Source: Cercis canadensis
Lineage: Eukaryota; Streptophyta; Magnoliopsida; Fabales; Fabaceae
Assembly (NCBI GenBank): GCA_003255065.1
Contig: QAOA01000580.1
Coordinates: 752,114-816,113, forward strand
Reading direction: 5' to 3'
DNA length: 64,000 nucleotides
Positions 1-13,276 of the stretch are shown here, in pieces. Each line of letters starts with the position of its first letter. Within the stretch, counting starts at the first letter, position 1. The notes under the pieces were generated by a model. It ran no database searches and was not told the DNA's origin. It saw only the letters and a list, made by a program, of their open reading frames with translations. The position numbers and the translations under genes were made by a program.

Positions 1-1317
1 TATAAATGAGTCTATGTTTTGTCTACACTTTAAGCCCAAAAGGTTTTCGCATGCATGGGCGTGTTAGATAAAAATCTATTCATAGGTCTTCACTTATCAC
101 TTTAAGCTTTTAGGTTGAATTTATTTTTGACAATAATTACCATATCTAAGATACACTTTTTACCAAGTTTGTTTTTTTAATATTTTTTTTTTGAGATAGT
201 ACTTCTCACTTATCTACATAGTAAGCATATTTTTGAATCAATCTTCTATTAAGACCATATATTTTAAGTAAAAGATAAGGTCTCATCAAAAAATAATGAG
301 TAGGAGTGGGAAGAAAAGAAGCATTGCAGATATTGATATCTCCTCCTCCTACTTTGTTGACTCTAAGCTAATTATGCATAAATTTGATATGTTATCTATC
401 CATATGTGAAGGTCAAAACGACAATCAAATTCCATCATTAACCATTGTCCCACTTTGATCCATCTTTGTCTAATTTGTTAAAATCATGCATTTCAAAACT
501 CCTAATTCTTGATAGCTCCTCTTTCATTTCATAATTAAGAAATGGTCCTACTTCTCTCTCTATCACACTTTTTTTTTCTTTTCATATTTAATATTTGATG
601 ATTACAATTATCATCATTTCCCCATTCAATTAGTGCGCACTGAAATGCATAAATTTTCTTTTCCTAAAGAGTATATAATTAAATATTAGAATATGGAATC
701 CACTAAATCTTAATTTATTTTATTTCCCAATGGATTGAAGTATTTTATATAGGTTGTAGTCCAAGAGTGAAGAGAACCAAAGAGGGCAATAGAGACAGGG
801 AATAGGGGGCATAGGCGTGACCCGGGTAGCTTGTAAAGCAAGGTAAAGAATCTTGAGGCTTCCTTATCGCTAGGACTTGTGGGCCCAACTTTCATCTGAA
901 GTTTCGGTAAAATCCAATAATTTCTTTAAGGTGGGCCCTGACCCCACCATCTAGAACTTTTCCTACGAAGGCCTATAGTGGGCCTAGAGAAGGACAAATT
1001 CCTTGTAGAGTTCAAAACAAAAAACAAAAGGAAAATTGTGTCAATCGTGTAAGTTTCTTTTTTTAAAAAAATTTAACTGTCAGGGTATTATCAATCGGTT
1101 TTGACAAAATTACTTTTTTTTTTCAAACAATTTTAAGAGCAAATTTATATTGAAAAGCTTTTTTTATCACTTGAGTGTGTAAGTTGAGTTGAGTTGAACA
1201 AAGAAGTGCTCCATGATATTGTTTACACTGAGATAGTTCACGTAATTACTTTTTTTTTTTTTATTATAATGAAACATTATGTGTTAAAGAAGAGAGATGA
1301 GAGTATTTTTTTATGTG
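1..1317. other. AT-rich intergenic stretch
   Basis: No gene is supported here. There are poly-T runs and a short minus-strand open frame (710-895) with no recognisable domain, splice context or homologue that I know. It is read as non-coding intergenic DNA. Confidence 0.6.
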
Positions 1318-1712
1318 AGTATGCTATCACTTTTTTTTTTTTTTTTGGGTAGCGCTATACTCCTTTCTATTGAGTGGATTCGAGTAAGATTATAGTGTAT
1401 TTTAAAAAAATTGAGTCACTTAGTATATGTATATGTCAGAACATACAATTTTTTATAAAAATGTAAAAACGACATGATATAAGAAAACATGCTAAAAAAT
1501 AAAATTGAAAAAATTATTTCTTGATACGTTTTTTTATATTGTATCATTTTTGTATTTTATAAAGAACTATGTATTTTAGCATATACTAATAACTTAATAT
1601 TTTGAGATCTTCATAATGATACAAAAATTACTCAATAAGTCTCAACCAAATTTACCTAACTAAGAGAAGGTGTAATGTTACTACTCCTAAAAAAAAAGTA
1701 GTAGCATAACCC
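1318..1712. repeat. Long imperfect inverted repeat (foldback MITE-like)
   Basis: The left half, beginning near 1319 with a GTATGCTATCAC-like end, a poly-T run and CGCTATACTCC, pairs along almost its whole length with the reverse complement of the right half. The right half ends near 1712 with GTAGTAGCATAACCC preceded by a poly-A run. Blocks such as TTAGTATATG and CATATACTAA mirror each other around a centre near 1510. The layout (about 395 bp, nearly all stem) is typical of foldback MITEs. I could not fix a target-site duplication. Confidence 0.6.
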
Positions 1713-3190
1713 TTATTTTTTTTAATAATAAATAAGGGTAAGTTGAAATGTCCAATTAGGATTTCAAGAGGGTGTAGGGGTTGAGGATTGTTCTTAAAAT
1801 CGTTAAAATGTCACTACATCTAACTTTATTTTTCGAGATGAGAGTTTATTATGAAAATAAAACTTCAACATTAATTTTTAAATTTTTATGATCAGAAGAT
1901 ATATTATTAGATCCACCGATTATGAATTCATGATTTAAAATTTTGTTAAATCAAATAGTATGAGTTAGTATGAACTATTAATATGCAACAGCATGAAGCA
2001 AGGTGTCATATAGGTCTGCCTCTAGTCAACGGTCACATCACAGCAGGCCTGCGTGATTGATATTATAAACGCATGCATTAAGGTGTTGCGCTACGTGGCG
2101 CTTTCGCATTGGAAAGCCTCCTTTAGGTTAAGAACGAGTTTTAAAACGTTGTCACTTGTCACAGACACGTACGCACACATAGAAATGACATACAACTTCA
2201 CCCTTTGAATTATACTTTGCCTGGTGTTTTGTTCGAAGATTTTTCTTAAACAAAAAAAAAGGGAAATAAAGAATTGACCACACCATTATGAAGTAAAATC
2301 AAAATGGATGTGGAATTATCTGAAATTCAATTATTTTAATTGGCTCCCTATTATTGAAAATCAAAATTATAAAAACAAATATTTTCAAAATAGCTAATAA
2401 AGTAATAAATAACAATACAATTGGTCCAACTGATTTATTAAAGCTAAACTCTTAGGGTAGATCTATCATTTTCTCAAATATTTGTAATTAAAAAATTTAA
2501 CTTTCTTTATATAATAAAAAAAAAATAACACAGCACAAATTTGTCACAAAGTTGTAATTCTAAATTTGAATTCTCATCCCTCAATATTATCAGCTAAAAC
2601 AATATTAGTTTTGATTCCTTCAATTGTAATTATTATCTATTTTAATTGGTCTTGAATAAACCATCACCAACAATAGTTCAAATAGCCGTACTCATGGCCC
2701 ATTAAGTCTACTAAGTCAAACTTTATCAGATTGGGCCTTATTATCCAGTATGTTGGGCCGAGCTTGACTCGAGAGATTGAGGCCCAATAGTTCGGTAGTT
2801 CAGTTAGCAGAGTTTTGAGTAACCGCAGCCACATGATGAAATGGGCTTCTTCTTCAAGTGACTCCCTCGCGTTGGAATTCTTTTTTATGATTCCACTTTT
2901 ATGGAATTTGACAATAAAAGCTTTATTTTTTATTTTTTAGTTTTAAGTAAGCTTGAGAACGACCTTAATATTATTTCGCTATAAATTGTGTGATAATAAT
3001 ACAAGAGCTTTATGATAAGATTTTTATTAGTGAGTATTATGTTGGAACACCATAACCTAGGTCTTGAGAAAATAGAAGAAGCGTCTTTACTAATAAACCA
3101 TAACACTTACTTTTGAGATCATAATTGTAATTACATACTTAAAATGCAACTAGATTTTGTTTTTGGTCTTTTTTACTTTGGTAGTGTACT
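1713..3190. other. AT-rich intergenic stretch
   Basis: No coding region, RNA gene or convincing repeat was recognised. The last few hundred bases form the distal upstream region of the FKBP gene that follows. Confidence 0.5.
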
Positions 3191-4765
3191 CTGAAGTGTG
3201 AACGGTATCCTCGGATATGCTTTGCTAATTGCTAGTAGATGCGCCATTTTGCTGACTACAGAGTGCTGGCGAAACCCTCTCACCCCAATAACTTACTTCA
3301 CACTCCCTTCTCTAGCGTGGGAAACACGCCCTTGGCCATCGACTTATACAATAGGTCACGCGCTAGACAAGCAGGTGCGCGTGGATTTTCATCCCCTCTG
3401 CCCTTTTTTCCCATTCATTTGCTGTTTCTGCACAAGAGCTTCATCAGACGCTTATGGCCACCCAAGTTCTCCGTAATTCAACCCGATTACCCGATTCATC
3501 ACCTTTTCGCTCCAGAAGCTTCATCCTTTAGCTGAAACGGGTCAGTTTCTAGGATTCTCTCTCTGCCATGCATCCTAGTTTTTTAATTTGGAAATCTTTT
3601 GTGTCTACTACCATTATAGAAAATGAAGCAAATTTTAGATATTTCATTGCTTTAGAGTTCAGATTCCTTTGCGTCCTTTTTTTTTTTTTAACGGTGCAAG
3701 TTGAACTGTAATATGCCAATCTATAATTAAATAGTTCTTTTGTAAGATGGGTATTATGAAAATTAGTCGTAAGTTACGGAGATTTGAAGGTTTTGGAACC
3801 AAAAGTAAAGGTTACATTTTGGTGGAGATTTGGACTATTGTTCTTTACTTGTATTGTGTTGAGAATAGGTGAAGTCTCAATTGTATGATCTGATCTAGTC
3901 CTATATAGTGTTCTGATTCGCATATGGTGGAATGGGAATGAAAATTGTTGCTTTTGAGTTATTCTGTGATAATGTTTACTCATTGTGTTTCTTTCCGGTT
4001 CTCATTTTTCTGTTCCCATTTGGGTGTTTATTCTTTTGTGGTACTTCTATGGTGAAAACTCCTTTTGATTTCTAATGATGGGTGTAATTTCGCTGGCATA
4101 ACCACAGTATCAGTCTCAAGTTCAAGTATTTGTTGGGTTTTCCTATCTTGGTTATGCATGTTTGTTTGAATGTCTTTGCTTGTGATGAAACTGTTCGGGT
4201 GGATAGCAAATTATTTGTCTCAGTGCGCTTATATAAAAAGTAGTTTCCTATTTTTTTTTTCAGCTTTTATTACCAACTCGGTGCTTTTCATTATAGTTCC
4301 AGAAAATGAACTGCAATCTTAGTCGCATAACATCTATAATCATGGTGCACCTGGACTTGGTTTCTTCTTTGCTATTCTACTAATTAACAAAACATGCCTT
4401 AGTCAAGTTCTTTTATAATGGGATAGTATCTTAATAGTAGTTAATTTACTTAATAGTGAAGTTGATGGATTTTTCTTTCAATAATGTATGTCTGTACTGA
4501 AAACTCTGTCCTTTAGATGCCTTTCATCTTCTAGATAAGTGTTTCTTAGTGACCATTTATCCTCAATGAGGCCTATGTATATAATTGGAGCTATCATTAG
4601 CTTTTAGGTGCTCTATTGAAGCTATCACAGCTATTAGGTGCTCGTTGTTTTTCTTCCTCATGGTTTCTATAGAAGCATTGTAATGATTCCCTACTCCATT
4701 AGATTTTATTTCTACATTCATCATGCTTATTTGATTATATTCATTATGTTAACAGTTTGTGAACC
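3191..4765 (+). promoter_or_regulatory. Upstream region and probable 5' UTR with a leader intron, FKBP20-1 gene
   Basis: The stretch 3190-3540 is more GC-rich and pyrimidine-rich than its surroundings, as plant promoters and leaders often are. The start codon at 4766 lies only 11 bases after a good acceptor (TTAACAG, ending 4755), so a non-coding first exon ending near 3540 and a leader intron of about 1.2 kb are likely. A possible donor is GG|GTCAGT near 3540. The overlapping open frames at 3198-3535 have no recognisable domain and are not called. Transcript data are not available, so the leader structure is inferred. Confidence 0.45.
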
Positions 4766-6731
4766 ATGAGTGATGCAATTGATTTGACTGGTGATGGAGG
4801 CGTCATCAAGACCATTGTGAGAAAAAGCAAAATTGATGCTGTGGCTCCAACAGAGGATCTTCCTCTTGTTGATGGTATGCTTACATTTAATAATGTCAAT
4901 ATCCTAACAATTCGTATATTGATGGACTATATTACGGAGTAAAAAAGTAAACTTTGATTAAGAGGCATTTCACTCAGTACCTTGAGCTACATGCTTCTGT
5001 TGTGTTGTATATTTAGTAAAATCGTAGAAGTCATCCTTCCCTTGTTTTTCCAATACTGAAATTTTATTTTCTTCTATTTGTTGGTCAATTGAATAATATT
5101 CTTGCTGAAAACTCATCACATTGGTTGCACCCTTGTTATCAGGACTAAATATTGGGAACACTTTCTAAAATACTTACACTTGAAGTACTTGATATTTACT
5201 ACAATATGTCTCCTTATTCTCTAAGATATACTCACATGAGTGTTTGAAGGCCATGGCTGTGATAGTCAAATTGAAATAGGGTAGCAAAGGAATTAGGATT
5301 TTTACCAGCTAAAGTTTGGGTATATCAAGGTTTGATGCTGGAAGTTAGATGACTTTGAGGTTCAAAATGAAGTTATACACTAGGGTTGATTTGGTAGTGA
5401 GAGAAAGCAATCTCTGTTGAAAAAGAAACATGGTGTTCCTGGGATGTGAACAGTATCTGCAAACAGTATTTTTTAGTGTTTGATGCATTTTAGGGATGAT
5501 GCAAAGATTAATGGATTAGGGCTGCAAGTAAGACTGCTTTAAGATGTCCGGCCAAAAACCAAAAGGGTATAAACTGCAGATATTAGATTAGCCAACTGCT
5601 CAGGGTGGTTAGAAGAAGCAACTCCTTGCTAAATTTGGCAATGGGGATTGTAAAACTGTTGATGCTTTTTTTCTTTTTTGTTTATAATTAGACAATAATT
5701 GATTTCAATTGATCAGCATAATGAGACTATATATTTTCAAATACAGCATGGGTAACTTCGTTGATATTTGTTTTTATATTGTTTCTCTTGGTCAGTTCAT
5801 TATGAAGGCACACTTGCTGATACTGATGAAGTTTTTGACACTACACATGAAGATAACTCTGTATTCTCTTTTGAGCTCGGAACAGGCAGTGTTATCAAGG
5901 CTTGGGACATTGCTGTGAAAACCATGAAGGTCAACGGACCATGCATCTGAATCTGATTGTGTATTTCTCTAATTAAGGATTCTGTCTCATGATTTTCATT
6001 GGTTTCACCAGGTTGGAGAAATTGCAAAAGTCACTTGCAAGCCAGAATATGCATATGGCAGTGCAGGATCTCCGCCAGATATCCCCCCAGAGTACTGTCA
6101 CTTCTTTTGTATACCGAATATCTTCCTCAGAAACAATTGTTGCAAATCGTGTTCAAAATTAAACTTTGTAAAGTAAAAAATGAAAAAAGCAGTAAATGGG
6201 CTATTTACGTGTAAGAATGAATTTTAAATGTTCTAATTACACTTTATGTGAATTATACTGTATTAGGTCAAGTCTTGCCATTGTTGCTTATGGATGGGTT
6301 AACTCCTATTATAATTATTTTTTATTTACAATATTGCATCTGAACGTATCAGCGTAACTTTTTCCCCCTTGCAGTGCGACACTTATTTTTGAGGTTGAGC
6401 TAGTTGCCTGTAGGCCACGGAAGGGTTCCAGTGTGGGAAGTGCTTCAGAGGAGAGGGCTAGGCTAGAGTAAGTCACTTTTTTACCATTTTTTCATTAGTC
6501 TGTGCATCACCAAAAGGTCAATTATAATTTTCCTCCACTTGAGATGAACTTTTTTTTTTTTTTACTTTTATCAAAAATAGAGAGCTGAAGAAGCAGAGAG
6601 AGATGGCTGCTGCTACCAAAGAGGAGGAGAAGAGGAAGAGGGAAGAAGCAAAAGCCGCTGCTGCTGCTCGCGTGCAAGCCAAGTTAGAAGCCAAGAAAGG
6701 ACAAGGAAAGGGAAAAGGTAGAGCAAAGTAG
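4766..6731 (+). CDS. FKBP20-1: FKBP-type peptidyl-prolyl cis-trans isomerase, FKBP20-1-like
   Basis: Five coding exons, all with GT-AG borders and consistent phases: 4766-4874, 5796-5929, 6012-6091, 6375-6467 and 6581-6731, giving 188 residues. FKBPs catalyse cis-trans isomerisation of X-Pro bonds. The FKBP fold covers about residues 34-119. The usual pocket residues can be seen: Y39 in HYEG, F50-D51, F60/F62, V69-I70, W73 in KAWD, Y94/Y96 in EYAYG and F113 in LIFEVEL. After the domain comes a basic, alanine/lysine/glutamate-rich tail (about 136-188, [17 protein letters not shown], ending KGKGRAK) that probably forms a coiled coil or nuclear-targeting segment. Domain order, length and the N-terminal [11 protein letters not shown] stretch match plant FKBP20-1, a small nuclear-type FKBP. 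No signal peptide is visible. The start is the first ATG after the leader acceptor and gives the family's N-terminus. Confidence 0.93.
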
Positions 6732-7520
6732 GGACTCGTTAACATCTACATAAACATTTGATAATGGAACATAGCTATGATGTATATAGAACCTCCCTGC
6801 CCATGGTTCTATCCAAAAAATGGGTGTATGAAAGGGCTGACTGACTTCGCCCAGATACATGATATGATTATAAGATGTTAGACGTATGGATAATCATTAA
6901 ATAAGATGTTTTTTCTTTTCCATATCTTTCCGACTTGCCGGCATGGATGCCGGATTCTGGTTGCCATGGAGCTTCCTAAAGACTAGAATTCCATCTAGTT
7001 GGAAGGTCGCAGCTCCATTCTGTTCAGCGGTCAATGCATAAGAATACATTGTCAAGTATTGTGTAGAACGTTTTCTTTATTTTGGTTCCCTACGTTCAAA
7101 TTCTAGATTTGTAATGAATTGAAGCCCAGTAAAAGTATTTCATTGCAACTATTGCTTTCCAAGATTTTGTTCAAATTCAATATTTCCCTGGTTATTATGT
7201 ATTAGCGTGACCAACGAAAGCAAAACCCAATGAAAAGAGAATATAAAGAAAGCTATAATTACACAGGCATAAAATTGTAGAAAGAAAAATTGTATATACC
7301 TGTCTAATATACAGAGAGGGCCAAGAAACTTTGTAATTTCAACGGAAGCAAAAATTATATTAGTCATCATAGTTGTTAGACAGTATTCTGCTATCCCTCA
7401 GATGCCTATGTCAGGGTAATTACACCGATACATTTGTCATTAACCACTCATTTGGATGCTGAAGCGTAACGTAGAGTTTAGTGTATCCATAAATCCCAAA
7501 AATAACATTAGATCAGGTAC
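6732..7520. other. Convergent 3' ends of FKBP20-1 and SDIR1 genes
   Basis: This 0.8-kb stretch lies between the stop codons of two converging genes and should hold both 3' UTRs. The minus-strand open frame at 7149-7370 is T-rich and hydrophobic by composition and has no support. Confidence 0.55.
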
Positions 7521-10281
7521 TCAAATCATGTCGGAACCATCCATTTCATTCTGCCCACCTTCATGCCATCCAGACACTGCTCTGAATTTACAGACAGGGC
7601 ATGTTCCTTGTTGCCGTAGCCAGGGATCAATGCAATTAGCGTGAAACTTCAAAGAACATAATCAAGGTTTCAGTGTCAAATTGAGAAAAAAAACAAAACA
7701 AAAACAAAAAGAATATAAGTCTCAAATTTCAGCAAATGGTTAGGATATTACTACATCTCTAAGGTTAATTATGAAAATAATGTGCATAAGACTGCTCGTG
7801 TCCACATTCTTGCAGGTTTTTCTTCTGTTTCCCCTCAAATGTAAGGTGTAAGTACACCACAGTATGTCTAAAACAGGCCTAGTTTAGGGTGTACTTTTTG
7901 CATTCAGGAAAAAGGATGTGTATGACAAAAGAGGTTAAAAAAGGGCATCATTTGAACTCACAGATTTTCAATTGCACTTATATCTGATTTATGTCAGAAA
8001 ATGATTCATCGATTAAAAACACTTGAGATTTTAAATGTTAGCCTACTCTCCCTCGCACAAAGTTCGAAGTGGCTTAATATTGTTTTTACATAAATCCACT
8101 AAAAGGGAGCGGATCAGATGATAGTTAGCAGACATGGACTAACAGAACTTATAATTGAACAGAAACAGAAAACTATTTTCTACGAGATGAAGAACCTGAT
8201 GCAAGCAGGGCAAGCTACGAAGAAGATCTCCAACATTAACTTGCTCCAAACATACACTGCACGTCAGCTCATCATCTGAGGCTTTCATACTCCCAACTGC
8301 ACTGGATGTATCTTGCTTCTTCTGCTAGGAAAGAAAAGCAGCAGCTAAATAATAGCCCATAAAATGAAGGATTTAACAGCGACAGCAAGGAAAAGTGCAG
8401 ATGTATATGGTATGTGAGCCTGACTATCGTAGAATGAAACTTAAAGCCTTTGGTTTTTGGTTTTTTTTTTTTTTTTTTTTTTTTTNTTTTTTCCGGTTAT
8501 CTCCCTTACCCTTCATGAAAATTAAAATCAAAGACAGAAGACAATTCAGCTTGAAAGAACACAAACAGGTGATCAATATACTAATGCACCTTGGAGTATA
8601 CAAGCATGATAAAATAAAACCCCCTCTAAGTAATCATGGAATTCCGATGATATGCTATGTAATTCACTTGTTCTTTAAGCCACCAAAGATGTAGCTGATA
8701 CCTCGGCAGATGTGGAAGATGAAGGTTGTTGCATCAAGGAACCACTGCTGTAATCAAAAGCAGCTTCTAGTCAAATAATAAGTACCACCATTTGTGAAGA
8801 ATACACAATAGACTCTTGCAATTTCATAATTCATGGATATAATTCCCCTTTCAATAAGTTTGAAGTACACTTCTTGAAGTTTCAATTGATTTCTATATAA
8901 AATAGATGATTTTCTCACATTATTTTATAATTCAATTTTCTACCTTTAAAGTCAATTCATAAATTCGAAAGTTGATGTATTTTAAATATTTGATTATAAA
9001 TTTCTACATCAACTTAATTAAAATTAGAAATAAATCCTGTACACTTTACATAGGACATTTGCTTGTAAAGAAAGTATAATTTGCAGAATACTTGACATTA
9101 TATAGGTGGCCATAAAATATGAGTTCAACATATCTAAGTCTACAAAAAAAGGAGGACATAACAACTGATCTGACTGATTACTTACTTTTGGGGAGCAGAA
9201 ACCTTGTATTTGTGGACAGGAAGAGCATTTATCTCTTCCTCGGTCATAGAAGTTGCAGTAGGAACATTATCCGAATCCAGGGCTCTTAAAGTTTCATAAT
9301 CTGCAATTTTGATGAAAGAAAAATATCAAACAAAATTCTCTGTATGATTATATTATATAGCACATCTGATACAACTATGGGAATTAAGTACTCTGGAATA
9401 AACTTTTGAAGTTCAAAGGAAATCTAGCAAGTATCAAAATCAAATTTTATATCATGAATAGAACTACCAAACCTAGGTCATCAAACTCCCGATCAAGAAG
9501 TGCAAGCTGAAGTCTGAGGCCTTGTAGACGCCCTCGGGTTGCAAGTGCTATGGATGGTGGCATATGCAACCGCAGTTCAGTGTGGCCAAGAAGGCCACTG
9601 GCTGCAGCTGCATGAGCTTGGGCCTGCGCTTGAAGCTGTTGACATGTTGCATACATCCTCAACATTGTTGCCATCAAGAAGACACCAAGCACTAGCCATA
9701 GCTACAAACAAAAATCAGAGGAAACCCCACTATGCCTTCAGTAACTTAAAATGTCATCTGTGGATAAGGAATACTTGGATTCCTAGTTTACATACTAGAA
9801 GACCATACCAGAAAATTTGGTGACATCTGGTGAGAGTTTAATATCATGAATAGCAGGAGAACTGAAACAAATAAACAGTAATATATGAATCAAAATTGAG
9901 GAAATACAAATCAAGAATTATATATACAAATAATATTAATAACAAAAATACTAGGAAATAATTAGTACCTGTGACAAGAAAAGTGAGCGAATTGGAATTA
10001 CTAGGGCGTGCTGCATGAACACGCTGATGGAAAATGGAATCAACATGAAAACTATGAGTAAATATTGTTAAGTGATCTACAAATCGAAAATGGTAGTTTT
10101 ATTCATAAAACAAGAACCACACAATAAAAATACAATATCATAGGTGTCAGCTACACTAAACACTTGTCCACTTGTCCATATGATTGAAACATAAAATACA
10201 TACCAATGCACGCCTCTCAGGTATAAATCCTGGAAATCCAGTTTCTATATCTGCTCTTGTCCCTCGAAAAACAAAACTCAT
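7521..10281 (-). CDS. SDIR1: RING-H2 E3 ubiquitin ligase, SDIR1 (salt- and drought-induced RING finger 1)
   Basis: Eight coding exons on the minus strand, in order: 10281-10204, 10023-9969, 9861-9809, 9701-9473, 9300-9186, 8747-8702, 8324-8196 and 7646-7521. Phases join cleanly to 276 residues (Arabidopsis SDIR1 has 273). Exon 7 could instead start at 8321, dropping one Gln. Two hydrophobic segments (about residues 37-53 and 61-80, the second containing LVLGVFLMATMLRMY) are the membrane anchors. The middle carries the conserved run from HTELRLHMPPSIALATRGR to LLDREFDDL. The C-terminal RING-H2 has C214, C217, C232, H234, H237, C240, C251 and C254, with CIDPWLRQQGTCPVC. In Arabidopsis SDIR1 is an ER-type membrane ubiquitin ligase that promotes abscisic acid and drought or salt responses. 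The function is inferred from near-complete family identity. The introns are unremarkable; a poly-T run with one N (8486) lies inside intron 6. Confidence 0.95.
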
Positions 10282-12400
10282 GGCTCTATGTATTTGGAAA
10301 CTTGAATTAGGACTTCACAGGTTGAGTTAAACAGAGTCTACAATAAAAGCCTTTCGATATTCTGGGAAAAAAAAAAATCTTTGTCAGAAAACAACAAACC
10401 AGTGATAAATAATACTTGAATGCAAAATTCAATGAGATCCACACAGAAAACGAAGAGGAGGAACAATCTGAAATAATAGTTTATTATTATTATCAAAGGG
10501 ATTCTATCAACATTCCACATTTTAACTCTTCCAAGATTGTCTTAAAAACTGCCCATTAGTCCAAGATATTTTAACCGCTCAGAACCCTTCAACATCAACT
10601 ATTTTTTAGAGGAAACAAGATAGGGGAGATGAAGGTTTAGATTTTGTCACTTGCTCAATAACTAGTGTAGATATAATAAATCTCAACCAATTCAAAGTCA
10701 TCAGCATAGCCAGAACAATCAAGTTTGCAACCACCTAGTGATGAAGTTGAGCTAATGCTATGAAAAACTAGACATGGGAATGCTCTGCAAGGAGCCATTT
10801 GTTTACTCTCCCCAGCTCACTCCATCTCTTTTTTCCATAACCTTTAATTTCCAAAAGGTTGCAAAAGCAATAACTAACCAAATTTCCAAGCTAAACTGCG
10901 ATTGTTCCATTAAAAAATAATCTTTTTCGCTTGTCTACAACCTTAGAGAAAGCCTTTGATTGAAAAACCACTTCCATTGCATCTCTCATGGACACATGTA
11001 CAATTACGGTTTACTAACTAATTCCATCACCAATAATAAGAGTTTGGTGGATTTTCCAAATAGTAAGGACCTTAAAGTGTACTTCTTTTTGGAGGACATA
11101 ATCACATTGGAGCTACAACCAAGAGGGACCTATGAGAGATTTCTCATTTCTTTTCAACTTGCCCCACTTCAGCAACAACTTAAGAGTGTTCTACCAGGCT
11201 GATACACACTCCCTCAAGTTAGTCCAACACTCCAACTATTATATACCAAAGGCTTGTAAGAAGCTGGTGAACCAAGATTAGTTGTCAACAGTCTCGTTGT
11301 CCTTCAAGCCCTTTACCTCCTCTCCCTAAAACTTCGTGGTAGTGATATTTACTGTTAAGTCATAATTTCTAGTGGTACCACCTATGAAACATCCAGACAA
11401 TAAGAACTTTTCATCAGAACCAGTAATAACCAATTGGAACCGTATTTAATAATGTGCATCACCATAACTACTTTGATAAAATTTATTTCATAGAGAAATA
11501 GCTTCCTATAACATATTTCTATATTTTCTGGTGTTCAATCAAGCAATCATGAAAATTTGTAGGGTCCTAATTTTTGCCATAATAGTCATCAAAATATACT
11601 TTCCCCTTTACTGGAATACAGTCAGCGCTTTACATTCAAGTAACAAACAGATCCCTCTTTTCCAATGTTGATGTTATTTTCTGTCACAAACTCTAACCAT
11701 CCACCAACTCCAATCAGATCATATAAACTGCTGGAATCAAACACTTAGCTACCAGTAACAGGCTTGTCATCCCTGCCAGTGACCGTTAACCAATTTCCCA
11801 TAGGCACACACCAAACACCAGAATCTTGGTACCAAATCACTTCAAGCATTACATCTTATAACATAATTGCAATACATCAATGATAAAACCTACAAAACCC
11901 ACCATTTCTTGTCATCGGTGCATTGGAAGTGACAAATTGATTAAGAACCCACATTTCTACGCCGACAACCAAAGATAATTGAGAAATAGGAAAATTAATA
12001 AATACTAGGAAACATCATAAGCAAAATCAATCAAGAATTACCCAGAACTATTCAATCTACAATATATTCCTTCGCATATACTCATAAAATGCATATCAAA
12101 AACCCCAGATCGACCCCAAAAAATTGATCAAACCATACCTGTCCTAGAATCGTATTCGTAGAATCATTATTCTGAAAAACTTATCGCGAAAATTCAATTA
12201 GAGAAAACATCGTAAACATTTGTTTGTGATGAAAATCAATTCAATGCTGTGTACGAAAGTCATGATAATCAGAGAGAGGGACTTACAAAATCTGGTTTGG
12301 TTAGGAACAATAGATTCACGCAGTGATCGGAAACTGCGTTTCGATCAAAACGAACCGTTAAATCTTCGTTTACTGTGTCTCGATTCGTTGTAGAAGACGA
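10282..12400 (-). promoter_or_regulatory. 5' leader of SDIR1 with probable small non-coding exon and long leader intron
   Basis: Read on the minus strand, a strong donor (TTTT|GTAAGT, exon end 12287) lies in a TC-rich leader. A 33-base exon flanked by TTTTTCAG and GTATGG lies at 12171-12139, and an acceptor-like ATAG precedes the SDIR1 start by a few bases. This suggests a leader of about 100-200 bases, a short intron, a tiny non-coding exon, and then a leader intron of about 1.85 kb. The minus-strand open frame 12269-12658 crosses this leader and promoter and is not called. Confidence 0.4.
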
Positions 12401-13276
12401 TGAGCTCGCAGTAAAAATTGTGACGCCGACTCGTTTTATTAGTATTTTATCTTTCCGGGAGACTGAAACCTCTGATTTTGGTTCTTTCTGTATGTGTTTT
12501 TTTAACTCGTTCGTCCTAATCTTAACGTTCATTTTCCGTATCTGTCCAGTGTTCGGCAGTAATGGAAACCAAGACGACGTCGTTAATCTCTCCACCAAAC
12601 ATCGAAATATCTCTGTCATTTTCTTCACTGCGATAATTTTTGGAAATAACTCCTTCATTTTTTTTTATGTTTTATTTTATGGGAGGAAATAACTCCTTCC
12701 TTAGTTCCTTAAACAAATCTCACATGACCTTTACCAATTACCCTGACCTTTTTTTTTATTTATTTTTTCATAATTTAACTTTACATTTTTCTTGCATGAG
12801 ACTGTTGTCTTGTCCTGTCCCTCCCACATCTTCAAAATTGTAACAACCACCAAACAAACTGTCGTTGATGAATTTATTGAGTATTAACCCAAACTATTAG
12901 GATAAATAATACCTTTTTATAGTTTATTATATGATGATGTGAAAGTTGAATTTAATATCTTTTATAAAAAGTATATTGAATACAATTTTGAAAATTTAAG
13001 CTATGTGTAATTTATATCCTCTTTTGCGATGCAACAATTTATTTTAAGGAGATATCCCCATAATTGAGTATCAAATATTTTATTATGAAATTTTGAGTTT
13101 AAATTTCATTGGGACCCAATAAGATGAGATAAACTATTCCTTTGTGTAGCTTTAGTAGACAAAAAAAATGATTCCCTTAAGGTTTGTAAGCTCCATTTGT
13201 ACATTTATAAATAAAAAAATAGATTGGTGTTACATATTTATCAAATCTATACAATTGGCTATTTGTCACATAATTT
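12401..13276. other. Intergenic stretch upstream of SDIR1
   Basis: No gene is supported. The first 200 bases should contain the SDIR1 promoter. The part at 13046-13155 resembles a stretch at 39040-39165 and is listed as a dispersed repeat. Confidence 0.5.
13046..13155 (+). repeat. Dispersed repeat, copy 1
   Basis: This stretch shares an ordered series of words with 39040-39165: CCCCA, AAATATTTTATTATGAAA, AAATTT-ATTG and a closing TGTGTAGCTT. The two copies are diverged and have indels. The element type is not resolved. Confidence 0.4.

Noticed and set aside
3198..3535. Two overlapping open frames of 92 and 98 codons
   Set aside because: Overlap each other in different frames and lie in the probable leader of the FKBP gene; no domain seen.
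12269..12658. 129-codon minus-strand open frame
   Set aside because: Crosses the SDIR1 leader and promoter, has no recognisable domain, and contains a better-explained splice donor.
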